A stretch of 64,000 nucleotides of DNA from Agrypnia vestita (lineage: Eukaryota; Arthropoda; Insecta; Trichoptera; Phryganeidae), in assembly GCA_016648135.1 (NCBI GenBank), contig JADDOH010004274.1:1-64000 (forward strand), given 5' to 3'. Below, piece after piece: positions 46,801 through 58,327 of this stretch. The translations under genes were made by a program, and so were the position numbers. Each line of letters begins with the position of its first letter. Position 1 is the stretch's first letter. Under the pieces are notes generated by a model, which searched no databases, had not been told where the DNA came from, and saw only the letters and a list, made by a program, of their open reading frames with translations.

Positions 46801-48233
46801 ATAAGAGAGATGGGTCGATTATTTATTGGGACACTCATCCAAATAAAGTGACAATCTAAATGTCAATCCAGGTAACATATTAGGGTTATCATGATTTCAT
46901 GTAAACACTATTATTTGTTGCAGAATTTAGATGATTTTTGATCTTTTTCTTTAACCAATATTATATAAGCTACTAGTATGCAATTAAATCAAAATTGTTA
47001 ACTTTGTTCGTCTCAAAACAGACTTTTCGAGTGATACTGGCATGGAATATGTAAATATTTTATGAATTTTCTATGAATCTACAAATTTTCAATGTAACGA
47101 GATGTAAGGTACAGACATGTAATCACTCGGTCTTACAAGTGACATGTTGGAAAATGCATCGTCATCGTAGATGTTGATAAAAAGGGATCAAAAACCTCTG
47201 TTAGACGTGATTATCTACCAAATAAAAGATCATCAGACATCACATAAGATATCGTCCAGTTAATCGCTTTACAGTGAAAATTCAAGAAAATTCAAAAAAG
47301 CAACAAAAGAAACCAGTTATTGAAACGGGCAGCTCAAAAAGAGACCAAGAATATTGCTTCTACCGTAGGTCTAATATATGGTACAAGAATTGCAGATTGA
47401 ACATATTATGAAAAATTGTCCATTTACAACTATTTTTTTTTGCACTAAGATAAATATGATAAATAATTTACTATAATAAATAAATTTTAAAAAAAAAGAT
47501 AAATAAAAAAATCGATTTGTTTATTTATTCATTTTATTTTATTTCTACCGTTTACACAAATTATAATAAAATAAAAATCTTTTACATATCGAGATAACAG
47601 TGTACGTACATTATATATGTAAATATATATCAGCATGCATGATCATTTACAAATGTATAAATATACATACATACATAAACAGGATCTTTTAAAATAATTG
47701 TTGTATTGTTTACTGGGGGATTTGATTATGCAAGAATAAGTTATTTAATTGCAGTAAAATGTGCCTTAAATAGATGCAAGGAGGACATACTTCTGCTCTG
47801 ATCCAATCCCCTCTCGTATTGGTATTTTTTTCAACTCTTTACATTTTTATACTGTGTGACAGAATGTTTAAAAACACATATTTTTGCTAAATATATCCTA
47901 AATTAAGTAAAGATTATTATAAAGTGTGTATCAGTATGAACAAAGAAATTTATTCATATATTTATTGATAAAGTTTAATCAAAATAATTAACGGTTAAAC
48001 TGTTTATTAATGAGATACCAGTAACGATTCAAGTTCACGTTGAGAATATCTGCAATTTGTGCATACCCGTTTCCTAGGATTGAAAGTCTGTTGATCGTGG
48101 AGTATTTTTAGTGAGAAGTCTCGGTTTTGTTGCAGTGAAAAAATGCTTTCCGGTAAGTGAAAAGATATGGATGATAAGAGTTTGGGGGAATCCAAGTTAT
48201 AAGAACATGTATATCATAAATTTGATAATCTTT
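46801..48233. other. AT-rich non-coding stretch
   Basis: No gene seen; the ORF at 48007-48195 (minus) has no motif. Confidence 0.5.
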
Positions 48234-48290
48234 GGATGTTCTTACGGTGGAATTGTTGAACGTTGGATTGTGTAAAGTTATCACTTACAT
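48234..48290 (-). repeat. R1 end fragment
   Basis: GTTCTTACGGTGGAATTGTT, then GAACGTTGGATTGTGTA, matches the R1 terminus. Confidence 0.6.
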
Positions 48291-48569
48291 TAATTAATAA
48301 TTATCTCTCTGTGGACAATATGCAGCAATTGTCTTCTCGGAATATACATGCAAAAATATTAAATTTTTCTCGAATCTCCTTTTTTCATTCACAACAATGA
48401 GTCTAATATATATTTTACGACTTGCGCTTACAAGGTGAGAGATATGTAGGTCGAAATAGGTTGTCTTAGTTGTGTAACCTGAAAAAGTAGCTCAATGTTC
48501 AAAATGGCGGTGGTCTTATAAACCTTTACAGAATAAATCATATTGCAACTTTGAAGAAATATTTAAAAC

Positions 48570-48662
48570 AACCTGCTGATGGTTATTCCTGTTTGGATAT
48601 TGATCAGTTCCATGTCTCCAAAAGGGTTTACCGAAGCAAGATTTTCCTACAATGTTAAAAAG
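48570..48662 (+). pseudogene. LINE family B C-terminal scrap
   Basis: CTGATGGTTATTCCTGTT, then GTTCCATGTCTC, GAAGCAAGATTTTCCTACAA, matches the end of the fragment at 30917-31530 with an internal deletion. Confidence 0.55.
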
Positions 48663-50060
48663 AGTTCTCTCTATATATTTAGATTTAAATTAAAATAATA
48701 CTTTATATATACACAAAAGAATTAATTAAAGTAATGTTAATAATGTTATCGCATTAAATTTAAGATTGTAATTTTTCAAATTAATGGAATTTAGTGAAAT
48801 TTTTAATGTGTTAAATATTATGTATTTTTTAAGAATTCTATTGATCCCATTACCTCTTTGTGAAAGAAAACTTCATACGATATTTTTACATCTAAAAACT
48901 CTTTTCCAGAAATAAATTTCTAAAACTTTTATTTCGAAACAATGTTAGAAACATAATAACACATTTTCACTGTGTAACGCAATTCTCCGGTTAAAACTGA
49001 GATTAAATCTAACGGTGGTTCCGACACGCAACCCTTGATGGATTAATGCAGGTCAAGATTAAAGACGGGATCTAATATATAGATGGCGCTATGACAGCTG
49101 TCTGGTGCAGATATACTTTTCACAAGTTAAATGAAATACAGCCTGAAAATACACTCAAAACAGAAAGTATGTTTCGTAATACATATTTTATTTATGTATT
49201 TATTAACTGTATTTAGAAAACGTTGTAGTTATTAAGCAGAAGAAGTTAAAAGAATTGTTTATATCGAAATAAAGACTTTAAAATATCAGAAAATATAATA
49301 CAAAAATGAAAATATCATCATATTTGTATACAGGGTGTCAAGTATCTCAACGTCACGCTGAAATCCAGTGATAGGCCAAGTCATAATAGTTATCAGAAAA
49401 ATATTTGAAAAAAATCTAAGTCATGTGTTTTAAAAATTATAAGCATTAAAAAAAAATAAAAAAAAACTATACCCTGTGACGGTCTTTTCACTTCTCTTGT
49501 TACAAATCTTTATTTTTCTTCATTTTTTAATTATTATGTAATCCTGAATAATGCTTCTGTAAACTTTTGTCCGAAGTTCAAAGCCAACTGTTCCAGCTTC
49601 GAAGAAAATGTCACTTTTTGACCAAACCGAGTATTCAAAATCGATTTTAGTATGTAAGAGTTTTTGAGAGTAAAGCGTCCTTGAGGTGAAATTTTTTCAA
49701 AAATGGCGCTATATAAATAATCCAATATTATTATTATTATGTATAATAACAAATTAGGTATACATAAATATCCTTGAATGCAACGTTGTATCAAAATTTC
49801 AAAGCAATTAGTGAAGAACTTTCAGAAATTGTCGATTTTGTACATAACGAACATTTACATTTTTATTTATATAGATTGTCATTCGGATTTATAGAGAGAC
49901 TTGTAACCTGCACACTCTCTACTTAAAAGGTGATCTATATTCTATATAACGTGATAATTTATAGCAACTCTTAATTTCATTTTCTAGGTTGTTTCTTATA
50001 CTTGAAACATAAATAATATGTTTTGTAACATTCTCTTAATTGCTTTAATTTTATTTTAAA
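48663..50060. other. AT-rich non-coding stretch
   Basis: No gene. A possible CTCF-like word, TAGATGGCGC, is at about 49079-49088. Confidence 0.45.
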
Positions 50061-50064
50061 TTGT

Positions 50065-50105
50065 ACTTTAATGACACTCGACACTATCTTTCAGAATCAT
50101 CAGTG
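50065..50105 (-). ncRNA. Possible degenerate hammerhead motif, family F
   Basis: Minus strand: CTGATGATTCTGAAAGATAG followed by TGTCGAGTGTC. The first core half is intact; the second is GAG instead of GAAA. Weak. Confidence 0.3.
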
Positions 50106-50169
50106 ACCTTTTGATATTCTGTATGTTAAATAATAAAAGAAATAAAGTAGAACCCTTATTAGCTACACA

Positions 50170-51515
50170 TTATTTATTCAGATCGTACATAAGTATTTTT
50201 TGAAATGTTGATTATACTCGTATTTGTTCCATCAGTGTCATTTAAAATGGCTAAATGAGGAAAACATCAAACGAAAAGTTATTATTCTTAAATGGACCCA
50301 AAGCGGAAGACGAAAAAACAAATTTTCGCACTCCTAATCACTTCAATGCTTAACGATACCAACAAACACTGATTGTCATACAATTCTCAAAAATAATTCC
50401 GCGAAACAAACTCTGTGTTTCTTTTGTTAAGAATTCAATCAATCCACTCTAAATTAGATTAACATCAACATTATTTACTTGTAATCTGACTTATTTATTT
50501 TCACCACTAGTATTTTAAGTTCGTTTTGTAAGACGATGAGTGTGGCGGTCAATTAGCGACACAATTCCACCCCTTTTCACCCAACCCTTTACCCTTGAAC
50601 CCTTACACAAAATTGTACATTTTCTACTAACAAAATCAAAGTATGATTTCAGCAAAACATTAGTCACGACTCAGAATTACAAAATTTAAATATAATTTGT
50701 GTCACTCTAAAAAACGTGAGCTTATCATAAAATTTTTATTTCTGATCGGTTTCTCTATCAAAGAACAGCTGTATTCCAAAAATATCAATATTGGGATCTT
50801 AAGATTGTTATCCCAACACTTAATAGAAGAGAATAAAAATAAAAAATAAACGAGATGTGGGTTTAGGTATACACGTAAGGAGATTTGTTTATTTTCACAT
50901 ATCTTTCTCTAATTAAATATCTTTATCTGCGGTGTCCGATGTCTGCAATACCTTTAGAAGAGTGATTTCTCCGATGCCTTCCAGACGGTCTGATCTGACA
51001 GAGCTTCAAACCGAATTACCGATTATCAAAGTACTTATCGCAAACGTAACATCACATGAAAATTACAAGAAATAAGTACTAATGCTGTATTTAAAGCATA
51101 ATGAAAAAAGATTATTTTATATGCAGTTAATAATTTCTTCTCTCACAGCGTTCTTATGTAAAATTATGGCAAAATTGTCAATGTCGCATTGGACTCGTAT
51201 ATATATTTTGTCGTTTGTCGGATAACCGTCATGTCTCGCGTCGCATTTTTGCGTTATCTCCCTCTCTCTCAAGTAGAAACTGAAAAAAAAACGAAAAATA
51301 GAAACGAAAAATAAACCACGAATCGTTAATTTTTTTTTTTATTCTCATAAATTAAGTCTTGGGATAACAATATTAAAATACCAATATTGCTATTTTCAGA
51401 ATACGGCCTAAACCAAGATATTGATAAGAATTATATATGTTCAAAATTAAAATATTTATTGATAGTTGTTACTAAACTATCTTAAGTCGCGTACACCGTC
51501 GTACAAGTCCCCCAC
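50170..51515. other. AT-rich non-coding stretch
   Basis: Nothing recognised on either strand. Confidence 0.5.
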
Positions 51516-51517
51516 AT

Positions 51518-51664
51518 AACTAACTAACTAACTAACTCACCATCACGAGTAGGCAGAGAGAACAGAACGTCATACTCCTCTATCTTGGCACACGACTTTT
51601 GCTTTCATTCCTTTTTTGACAATTTTTACCAAGTTTCACTTCCGTACATCAGAGTTGGCAGTTT
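51518..51664 (-). pseudogene. LINE family A 3'-end scrap with (TTAG)n tail
   Basis: Five (AACT) units at 51518-51540, then CACCATCACG and GTAGGCAGAGAGAACAGAAC, match the 3' terminus of family A. TTTCACTTCCGTACATCAGA at about 51637-51656 matches family-A sequence near 44338-44352, so the middle was deleted. Confidence 0.6.
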
Positions 51665-51990
51665 CAATATTTTTGGCTACAATGGTTTAGAGACTAGAAG
51701 GAATGTATATTTGTTTACACATTTTTATCGATTGTTGCGGTATATGATCGATAATCCCGAAATTATGCGAAGCACTACTTTGTGTGTTCCTGATAATTTC
51801 TTTAGACATCGTCAGCATATATATTGTTTCACATTCCACTAGGATTCTCTTATACCTTTGATCAGATTTAAAGTTATGTTTAATTAATTACATATTGTTA
51901 TTTTGATAAATAGGTTGTAGTGTACAGTATACATGCCTTTTATCAAATAAATTGAAATGAATTGAATTGAGTTGAATTGAATATTATTGA
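51665..51990 (+). pseudogene. LINE family B C-terminal fragment with (ATTGA)n tail
   Basis: IFGYNGLETRRNVYLFTHFY and YMIDNPEIMRSTTLCVPDNF match the frame in 30917-31530. The fragment loses homology after the HRQH segment and ends near 51990 in ATTGA-type repeats (AATTGAATTGAGTTGAATTG), probably the LINE's microsatellite-like 3' tail. It directly abuts the inverted family-A scrap. Confidence 0.65.
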
Positions 51991-52490
51991 TCAATAATAT
52001 TGAAGGCGTTATATTGATTAATAATATAGGACGATCCACAATTTTGTTTAATATTTCTGTACTGACTCTACTTTCAAGGTGAGTATGCTTTCTTTTTACG
52101 CTTGTACTCTACCTTAGCGGCAAACACCTTGTTACCCGCCGGTAATGCAGGTCACACATAATATTGATGAACCATCAATGAATCGTTAAATCAATTTTTA
52201 CTGAACGTATCTCAATTTATTTCATCTCCCTTTTATTGACAATATACATCCTTACACGATCAATATCACTGTTCAACACATCGCTTTCAACATGATTGAA
52301 TAATAATATTGATCACGGGTGCCTTAAAATATTTCTAGTTTTTTAAGTGTATACAATTATTTTTCTTACGGTAAGTATTCTAGAGAAGAAAAATATAAGT
52401 ATAAAGAAAAATTAATTTTTAATTTATTTAAAAGCTTTGTAATAAAGATACTTCATGTGGTGAGTACAGTATTATCTATGCTAATATTTA
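51991..52490. other. AT-rich non-coding stretch
   Basis: No gene; palindromic AATATTATTGATCAATAATATT at about 51980-52000 flanks the LINE tail. Confidence 0.5.
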
Positions 52491-52497
52491 ATGAGGT

Positions 52498-52886
52498 AAA
52501 GTTTGTAAGTCTGGATGTAGGATGTAATCTCCGAAACTACTCAACCGATTTCAAAAATTCTTTCACCAATATTTAGAATGGATATTCAGGGTGGACAAAG
52601 GCTAGGTATATATTATCCCGTTGAAATAAAAGGGCTTTTCGTGGTGACCTATTTTACAACAAAATTCGACGAAAAAATGATCGTGCGATGCGTTTTTTAC
52701 AAACGCCGCCTTAACGATAATATATATTTAAATTCTTTATACATACAAGTTGTAGAACTCAAAAAATTCAATAAAATAGTTCGCTAAAACATATATGTGT
52801 ATGTTAAGGTTAATACACAAATTAATAAAATATGACTCAAGTCACTAACAATCTACGCATGCGAAGCCGCGGGCACACCTGGTAAT
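52498..52886 (+). mobile_element. Dispersed repeat R3 (CCGCGGCTTCGC-type), complete-looking copy
   Basis: Starts AGTCTGGATGTAGGATG, then AATCTCCGAAACTACTC, and ends ATCTACGCATGCGAAGCCGC, then GGGCACACCTGG. Matching start and end occur on the minus strand at 61181-61410 and 61965-62050. The CCGCGGCTTCGC word is common in insect SINE or Helitron-like repeats. An ORF inside (52578-52787) is probably spurious. Confidence 0.6.
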
Positions 52887-53690
52887 TAATACAGTGACCA
52901 AATTATTATTACAGGGTAAATTCTCTCTTGTCTTATGTCACTTTTACATAAACGTCATGATCTAACTATAAAAACTGTATATCATGTGTATACAATACCG
53001 CACGTACTGACACATATAATTGGCTTTTCTAAATCCTCCTGCATTCCAAGTCTCCTGTAGATTAAGGATAATATTCCTTTTACCAGTGGCGTGTATTCAG
53101 AATTATAGATACTTTCAATGAAATAAGTTGAAGTAAAATATAAGTATATCTATGACATTTATATTGCGGTTATTATCATAATATTACTCGGATTTAAATT
53201 AATCATTATTTTCAGTCAGACAAATATTTAATTTAGCATTTTTTACCAAAATATAATATTTGCGTAAAATTGATGTTCATCTCCTTAGGCTTCAAAGACA
53301 TCTTGAATCTTTCTACAACAATTGGCTTAGTACATCTTTTCTCTATGTTATTTTACGTACTTTCCAATTAAAATTATTTTATTCTGCGTATTGTATTTCG
53401 TTAGCTTCCACCATTTTCAGTGCCGTTTCCAAGTATCGAGACGCGCATTAACAGTTCTAAGAAGAAATCCATGGGTTTGTTTTATTTTTTAATGCTGAGT
53501 AGAAATCACCGTTCGCAGTCACTCTCAGACTTGCTTTCCAGAAACACATTTTTTTCCTTTCTACGGGTTTGTTTTACACACGTACGACATTTTCGTTAAA
53601 GATTATATTTAAACATTGTAACATTATACACATTTGTATTATTTCGTTGCCTAACTGAGTTCATAAATTCTTTACTATACCAAAAAAATT
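52887..53690. other. AT-rich non-coding stretch
   Basis: No gene seen. Confidence 0.5.
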
Positions 53691-53694
53691 TTTT

Positions 53695-53890
53695 TTTTGT
53701 GTATAGCTTGTTGGTGTAACTGTCATGACGCTCGCTAGTGGTCGGTTGTTCGAACCCCATTCCAGGACATCAGCAAGTTAGTTGTATTTTCATAGCACAA
53801 ACGTTTAGTTTATTGTGAAAATAGTAAGAAAATTGAAGCGACACATATTTAGTGTTTGCATCTTTATTTTTTAAAAAAAGGATATTATCG
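53695..53890 (+). repeat. SINE-like repeat S1, copy 2, with tRNA-like boxes
   Basis: A-box-like TATAGCTTGTTGGTGTAA and B-box-like TTGTTCGAACCCC are about 40 bp apart, then the body shared with 40565-40700. A/T tail TTATTTTTTAAAA. Confidence 0.55.
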
Positions 53891-55120
53891 TTTAGAAAAA
53901 ATAAATAATTAGAAACATGGTACCTTCATGAATGAATATTGATTCATGGCAGTACGCAGTATTCATTTATTTATGGAGAAATTGACGGAACAATTAAAAA
54001 TAATGTTACATATCAGTATCAAGGAGGATTAAAAGCATGTTTCAAGTATCACAGATTCAACAAAATATTTAAATTGCTTTACAACAACATACAGAATAAA
54101 AAAATTCAAGATAGGAGGTGTTTTGAAAGTACAGAAAAATCGGATCTCAATGATACAACCAAAGAAAAATAAAACATTGCATAATTCAGCCAATAAAATC
54201 AGTCCAAGCAACGAAACGCTTACAAAATTTGTTTTTAAAGGATTATTTTGATTTCTCTTTTCTAAAAAAAATATTTAAATAATTATTGTAACATTTACTA
54301 AACTTTAAAAAAAAATTATAAAGAATGTTTTTTTGTAAAAAATGCGTTTTATTTTCTTAAAGATTTAATTGATTTATAAATGTTCTTTAATAAATACTTT
54401 AACTAGATTACAAATGTGTCTTAAATATATCTGAGAGGGGATATACTACCAATGTGCCTTAATCTCCTCGCTCAAAGAAGGTGTAAAGTTTAGTTATAGC
54501 ACTAAATGCTCTTTGGAGCAAGAAATGAATGAAGTTTCACGTGGATATCTGATTATGTCTTTGTTTTATTATATCTTATTGTCACTTACTTTTATTGTTT
54601 TATTTCTTCACTATATTCGTTTTATTATATTATTATGTTTTATATTCACTTTTTACATTCTATTGCTACTATTCTTTTCTTTTATTTTTTATATGTTTCT
54701 ATATGAAAATTTTCGATTCTGATAACTCGTGCTCCTATTCATACATGTCAATAACTTATGTCTATTTTATTTTCGAATAAATAAATAATAACATTATACT
54801 CTGTGGTCAATACCTAATACATTAGCGGAAAATATGCTAAATATTCTCAAGCATTATAAAAGTATTATCATTTTTCTTTACTTTACTTTACTTTAGAGTG
54901 GTTTACGCTCTACAAATACCACGGAGTATAAAGTGCAAAAGCATAAATCGTTCTTTCTTGATTACCGTGTAAGCGGATCGGGTATGTTGAAAAAACACGA
55001 AAATTACACGCAACTTTGTGTTAACTGAAACCTGCCGTGTTCTCTGTTTAACCCGGTGGCGGACATGTTTAATTCATGCGGCGTAAGTATGTTTGGGGTA
55101 TATTTAGAACAATAGCAATT
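53891..55120. other. AT-rich non-coding stretch
   Basis: ORFs at 53939-54172 and 54513-54780 are low-complexity (T-rich, Phe/Leu/Ile/Tyr) and not accepted. (TTTAC)n units at about 54880-54894. Confidence 0.5.
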
Positions 55121-55200
55121 AAGAAGTACACGGCCGTCGCGTGCTGGTTCCCCTCGATCCCCGCCGTTCCGTGCAGGCCGGGAGAGTCGAACCCGGGTTT
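55120..55200 (-). repeat. Possible SINE fragment with B box
   Basis: Minus strand GGGTTCGACTCTCCCGG resembles a Pol III B box and T arm, followed by a GC-rich segment. No A box seen. Confidence 0.35.
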
Positions 55201-55679
55201 CCATGTTTGTACGGTTTGAATAGTAATTTCCCTATTAATTTATTTTTTGTACTTACTTATCTCTGTTTAATTATTGCCTATACTTCGAGCTTAATGCTAG
55301 AAGTACCTATGTTAAAAAATTGCATTTTTCAGGAGACAGGATTATTTATGTGCATATAACTTTCAACCCAAACATTGTGATCAATTGGTTATACAAAATA
55401 TTTATTAAGAAGCCTTTTAAAAGATGGTGCTTCTAAAATAATGGTCATTTAGGACTACTTTCTTATGCCTAACTCATTTTAACTAAAATTTAACATTGGC
55501 ACTTCCAGCATTAAATCCTAAATATGCTTTTTAATTACAAAATTTACCTTCAATATAATATTACAAAATAATGTCCATACCATAAGATTCCTCAGAACAT
55601 CTAAAATGAAAATGCTGAGTTCCGTTACTGAAAAAACTCACGTGATCATGTCCAAAATTTAAACATAAGGAAAACCTGT

Positions 55680-55930
55680 AAAATAAGGACATAGCATGGT
55701 GCAGTAGATCCAGAAGGAGATTCTGGATCCAGGATGGACATTGAAAAACTTGCGCATACAGCAGCTAATGAAATCCCTTCGGATGATGCCCACTGGGAAG
55801 ATCATCTAAAAGATGGGGGGACAGCTGGACATCTTCATCCCAGAAGGGGTAGTTTTCTGTAGCACGGATCGACATATCTTTGAAAGGAAAAGAAGAAGAA
55901 GAAAACCTATAATATTTTTTTGTCTTTAAT
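55680..55930 (+). pseudogene. LINE family C 3'-end fragment
   Basis: Reads, across frames, IAWCSRSRRRFWIQ and GRSSKRWGDSWTSSSQK, the C-terminal pattern D-I-x-R-W-x-x-Q-R-R-R and G-R-P-P-K-R-W-x-D-S-W of insect LINEs. A second copy lies at 59565-59820. Confidence 0.6.
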
Positions 55931-57103
55931 TTATCTTCAGAATTTTTTTTATTCAAAATTTTAAGACCACCATCATCACCATCATCATCATAATTTTCAT
56001 CCCCTTATTCTTAGACGGTCAGGGGCCCGAAGTTTCGACAAGGCTCTATTGAATCTACCAATACCTTTTTTTGTTTTAAACTATAGGCCCAATTACTACA
56101 GTAAAACACGTGGCATAAGAAAATGACACAGATGTGTTCTGACTTCACCGGACATGGAATCCTCAATACAAGAAGCTAGTATAATGCCTCGCTAATCCAC
56201 CATCATATTAGTCTTTATTTCTAGTTATCTTAGAGAAATAATTATTGGAATGCTTTTATTTTCTTTATTTTAATTAACTCGAAACTTTTTATAAACAGCT
56301 TGGAGTGAATATTTTAATTATGTCCAACTACAAAGTTAGCGCCATAAGTTTCAAAAATGAAAAATGATTTTATATTATATTACGACTTTTTTGATTATTC
56401 CATCTTTCATAAAAAGTTTGATCAAAAAAATCCCTAAATTAATGAATTTAAAGCCGTAAATGTTTCCGAATAAACTAATATTTTTTTGTCGTATTCGTAC
56501 ACATTTTCATTAATTTGTCACATTTTGAAGCATATTGGATTAAATAGCTTAGTAGTTGTCGTCGTTTATTTTTAATAAGCTAACCAATAAGTAAACGGCG
56601 TTTCTGTATGCACGAATTTCTTTTTATTTTGATGAGAGAATAAAACAATTAAGTAACAATTTTTGGCTTACATATTTGTGATTCAGAATCGACTATTCAA
56701 ATATGTGTGTCATAAATTATGTTTTTGAGTTCAATTGTAATTTCGTTCATTATAATTTCAAAATAACAATAAACATATTGACGTTTCTGTTTAACAGTCA
56801 ATGGGTACCACTAGTAAAGATCAAGGATCACTGTATTCATCTTGACTCATCTATCATCGTGACTCACAGTAACTCTTGTCCTACTTAAGGGATTTCCTTC
56901 ATTGATGATTTCGGTTATACGCTAACTCTCTCCAGCCTTGGACTGACTTTGGGCAACCTAAGTTTCTTCATACCGTTGAAATTGTGTTCATCATTGGTTG
57001 TTAAACAAAGAGCAAGCCTTATTTGTATTAACACAATTAACCAGTACGTCTGTAAATATAATCAATAAACCTCAGGCCATTATTGTGACGATTTTGTAAT
57101 AAC
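55931..57103. other. AT-rich non-coding stretch
   Basis: (CAT)n-type microsatellite at about 55967-55992. No gene. Confidence 0.5.
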
Positions 57104-57319
57104 GATTTTACACTCTAAGAATGTTCTAAGGTTTTCACGGCCACTCTGAATCTTCTAGTTCTTGTCTTCTGGGATTTTATGCCGTATTTTTAAGACCTTT
57201 TTGGTAGAGGTTTTGGAGGGTCCATCATCAGGGCTGATATGTGATGTGTGTCGGCCAGAAAGGTAGTAAAAACACGGCGTAATACCTCAGAAGACACAAA
57301 CCAGAAGATTTTACACTCT
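57104..57319. mobile_element. Short foldback hammerhead element, family A, with 13-bp direct repeats
   Basis: GATTTTACACTCT occurs at 57104-57116 and 57307-57319, exactly flanking a 190-bp unit. The unit contains the minus-strand motif half TCCATCATCAGGGCTGAT (57221-57238) with a damaged GAAA region. The plus-strand right arm keeps GTCGGCCAGAAAGGT but has lost the CTGATGA/stem II part. Ends carry AATGTTCT and GGTTTTCACGGCCACTC. Confidence 0.75.
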
Positions 57320-57654
57320 GCCTATTTTACTTGACTTTCCATACAATGCAAATACACTTTCATGCACACGACACAATGCGTTTGAAGATCGGAAGATTCT
57401 AATAGTAGGTTGAGAATGTTTCTTTTCACACTATCATATTGGATATCTTCAATCTGCCAATGCGGTAAAGCATCACATGTTCGCCAAATTGCAACAAAAT
57501 TAAGACTTTAATGCACGCATCGGCGAACTAGTTCAAACATACGCCTCAAATGCCACTTTCAAAAAATCTAGTGTTCTTTAAGAGTTAAGGTTGTTATTAC
57601 CGTCGTTAGACATATTTAACTGTAATTTCGGATATTTTATATCGGATATAAATA

Positions 57655-58238
57655 TAAAAACAGTTTTCAGCCCCCATAGTTCGATCTCACGTATGTTAGG
57701 TAGTGTAAAAGATAACACACCGTTCGAGTCTCCAGGTGCATACAGAGTGCTATCGATGTGGAGCTTTCTACATAAGAGAAACCAAACGCAATATCGCTAC
57801 ACGATTGAAGGAATACATTGGAGCAATTAAAAACAACAACTCCAATACATCGGCAATCTGCGAACATGCATCCAAAGAGAATCTCTGTCACTTCAGATTT
57901 AACAAGTCAAAAATCTTATCAACAGAACCGTACCTTATACTCAGATTAGTGAGGGCTCCATTGAAATATACAAACATCCCAATTTCAATAGAGATGACAG
58001 TTACAAACTATCAAGTATTTGGCGCCCTGTTCTAACGACACTGATTCAACCCTTGAGAGAAGTCGCAATAAAATCCGAATACGTAACTAGTAGATATTGC
58101 ACACTGGCGACCCCAATTGTAGAAAAAGAGAACACTCCACAACAAAGTGCATACAATTTACGCCCTAGAAAGCAGCACCTTATCAGTCTGACCTCCACCT
58201 CCGCGGGTAAAGGTCGTCCTCCTGATGACGTTGGATAA
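57655..58238 (+). pseudogene. Penelope-like GIY-YIG endonuclease fragment, frameshifted twice
   Basis: Linker TVFSPHSSISRMLGSVKDN, PFESPGAYRV (57660-57750), then after a frameshift CGAFYIRETKRNIATRLKEY (about 57760-57815; GIY-YIG core with Arg where Gly is usual in YIGE), ICEHASKE, and after a second frameshift near 57945 IEIYKHPNFNRDDSYKLSS and a basic tail ending RPPDDVG at 58238. The RT is entirely missing. The stop codon overlaps the hammerhead. This is a dead copy of a PLE family different from PLE1. Confidence 0.85.
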
Positions 58239-58255
58239 GTATCCAACGAAATGTC
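58222..58255 (+). ncRNA. Hammerhead ribozyme motif, family E
   Basis: CTGATGA (58222-58228), a perfect 7-bp stem II GTTGGAT/ATCCAAC (58230-58236 and 58241-58247) with loop AAGT, GAAA (58248-58251) and TGTC. A15.1-U16.1 and a U-G wobble can form a minimal stem III, with cleavage after C58255. Core strands are intact and it is the best-formed motif in the window. It overlaps the end of the endonuclease ORF. Confidence 0.7.
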
Positions 58256-58327
58256 GATATTCGCTTCTCAGTAATACATACGGTGCGTATAAAATATCCG
58301 AAATTACAGTTAAATAAATCTAGTGTT

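Larger units (their letters stand above)
57576..58315 (+). mobile_element. Penelope-like remnant (PLE2) with 12-bp target duplication and inverted ends
   Basis: AAATCTAGTGTT occurs at 57564-57575 and 58316-58327, exactly flanking this 740-bp unit. Bases 57609-57636 are a perfect 28-bp inverted copy of 58286-58313, close to the two ends. Between them lie the linker, the GIY-YIG endonuclease and the C-terminus of a Penelope-like polyprotein, with a hammerhead at 58222-58255. It has the same plan as PLE1: an inverted piece of the 3' end sits at the 5' side. Confidence 0.82.

Noticed and set aside
47221..47245. TCATCAG word suggesting another minus-strand hammerhead
   Set aside because: No GAAA partner or stem II nearby.
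54513..54780. Two overlapping hydrophobic ORFs suggesting membrane proteins
   Set aside because: The Phe/Leu/Ile/Tyr-rich composition comes from T-rich DNA, and two frames give the same impression.
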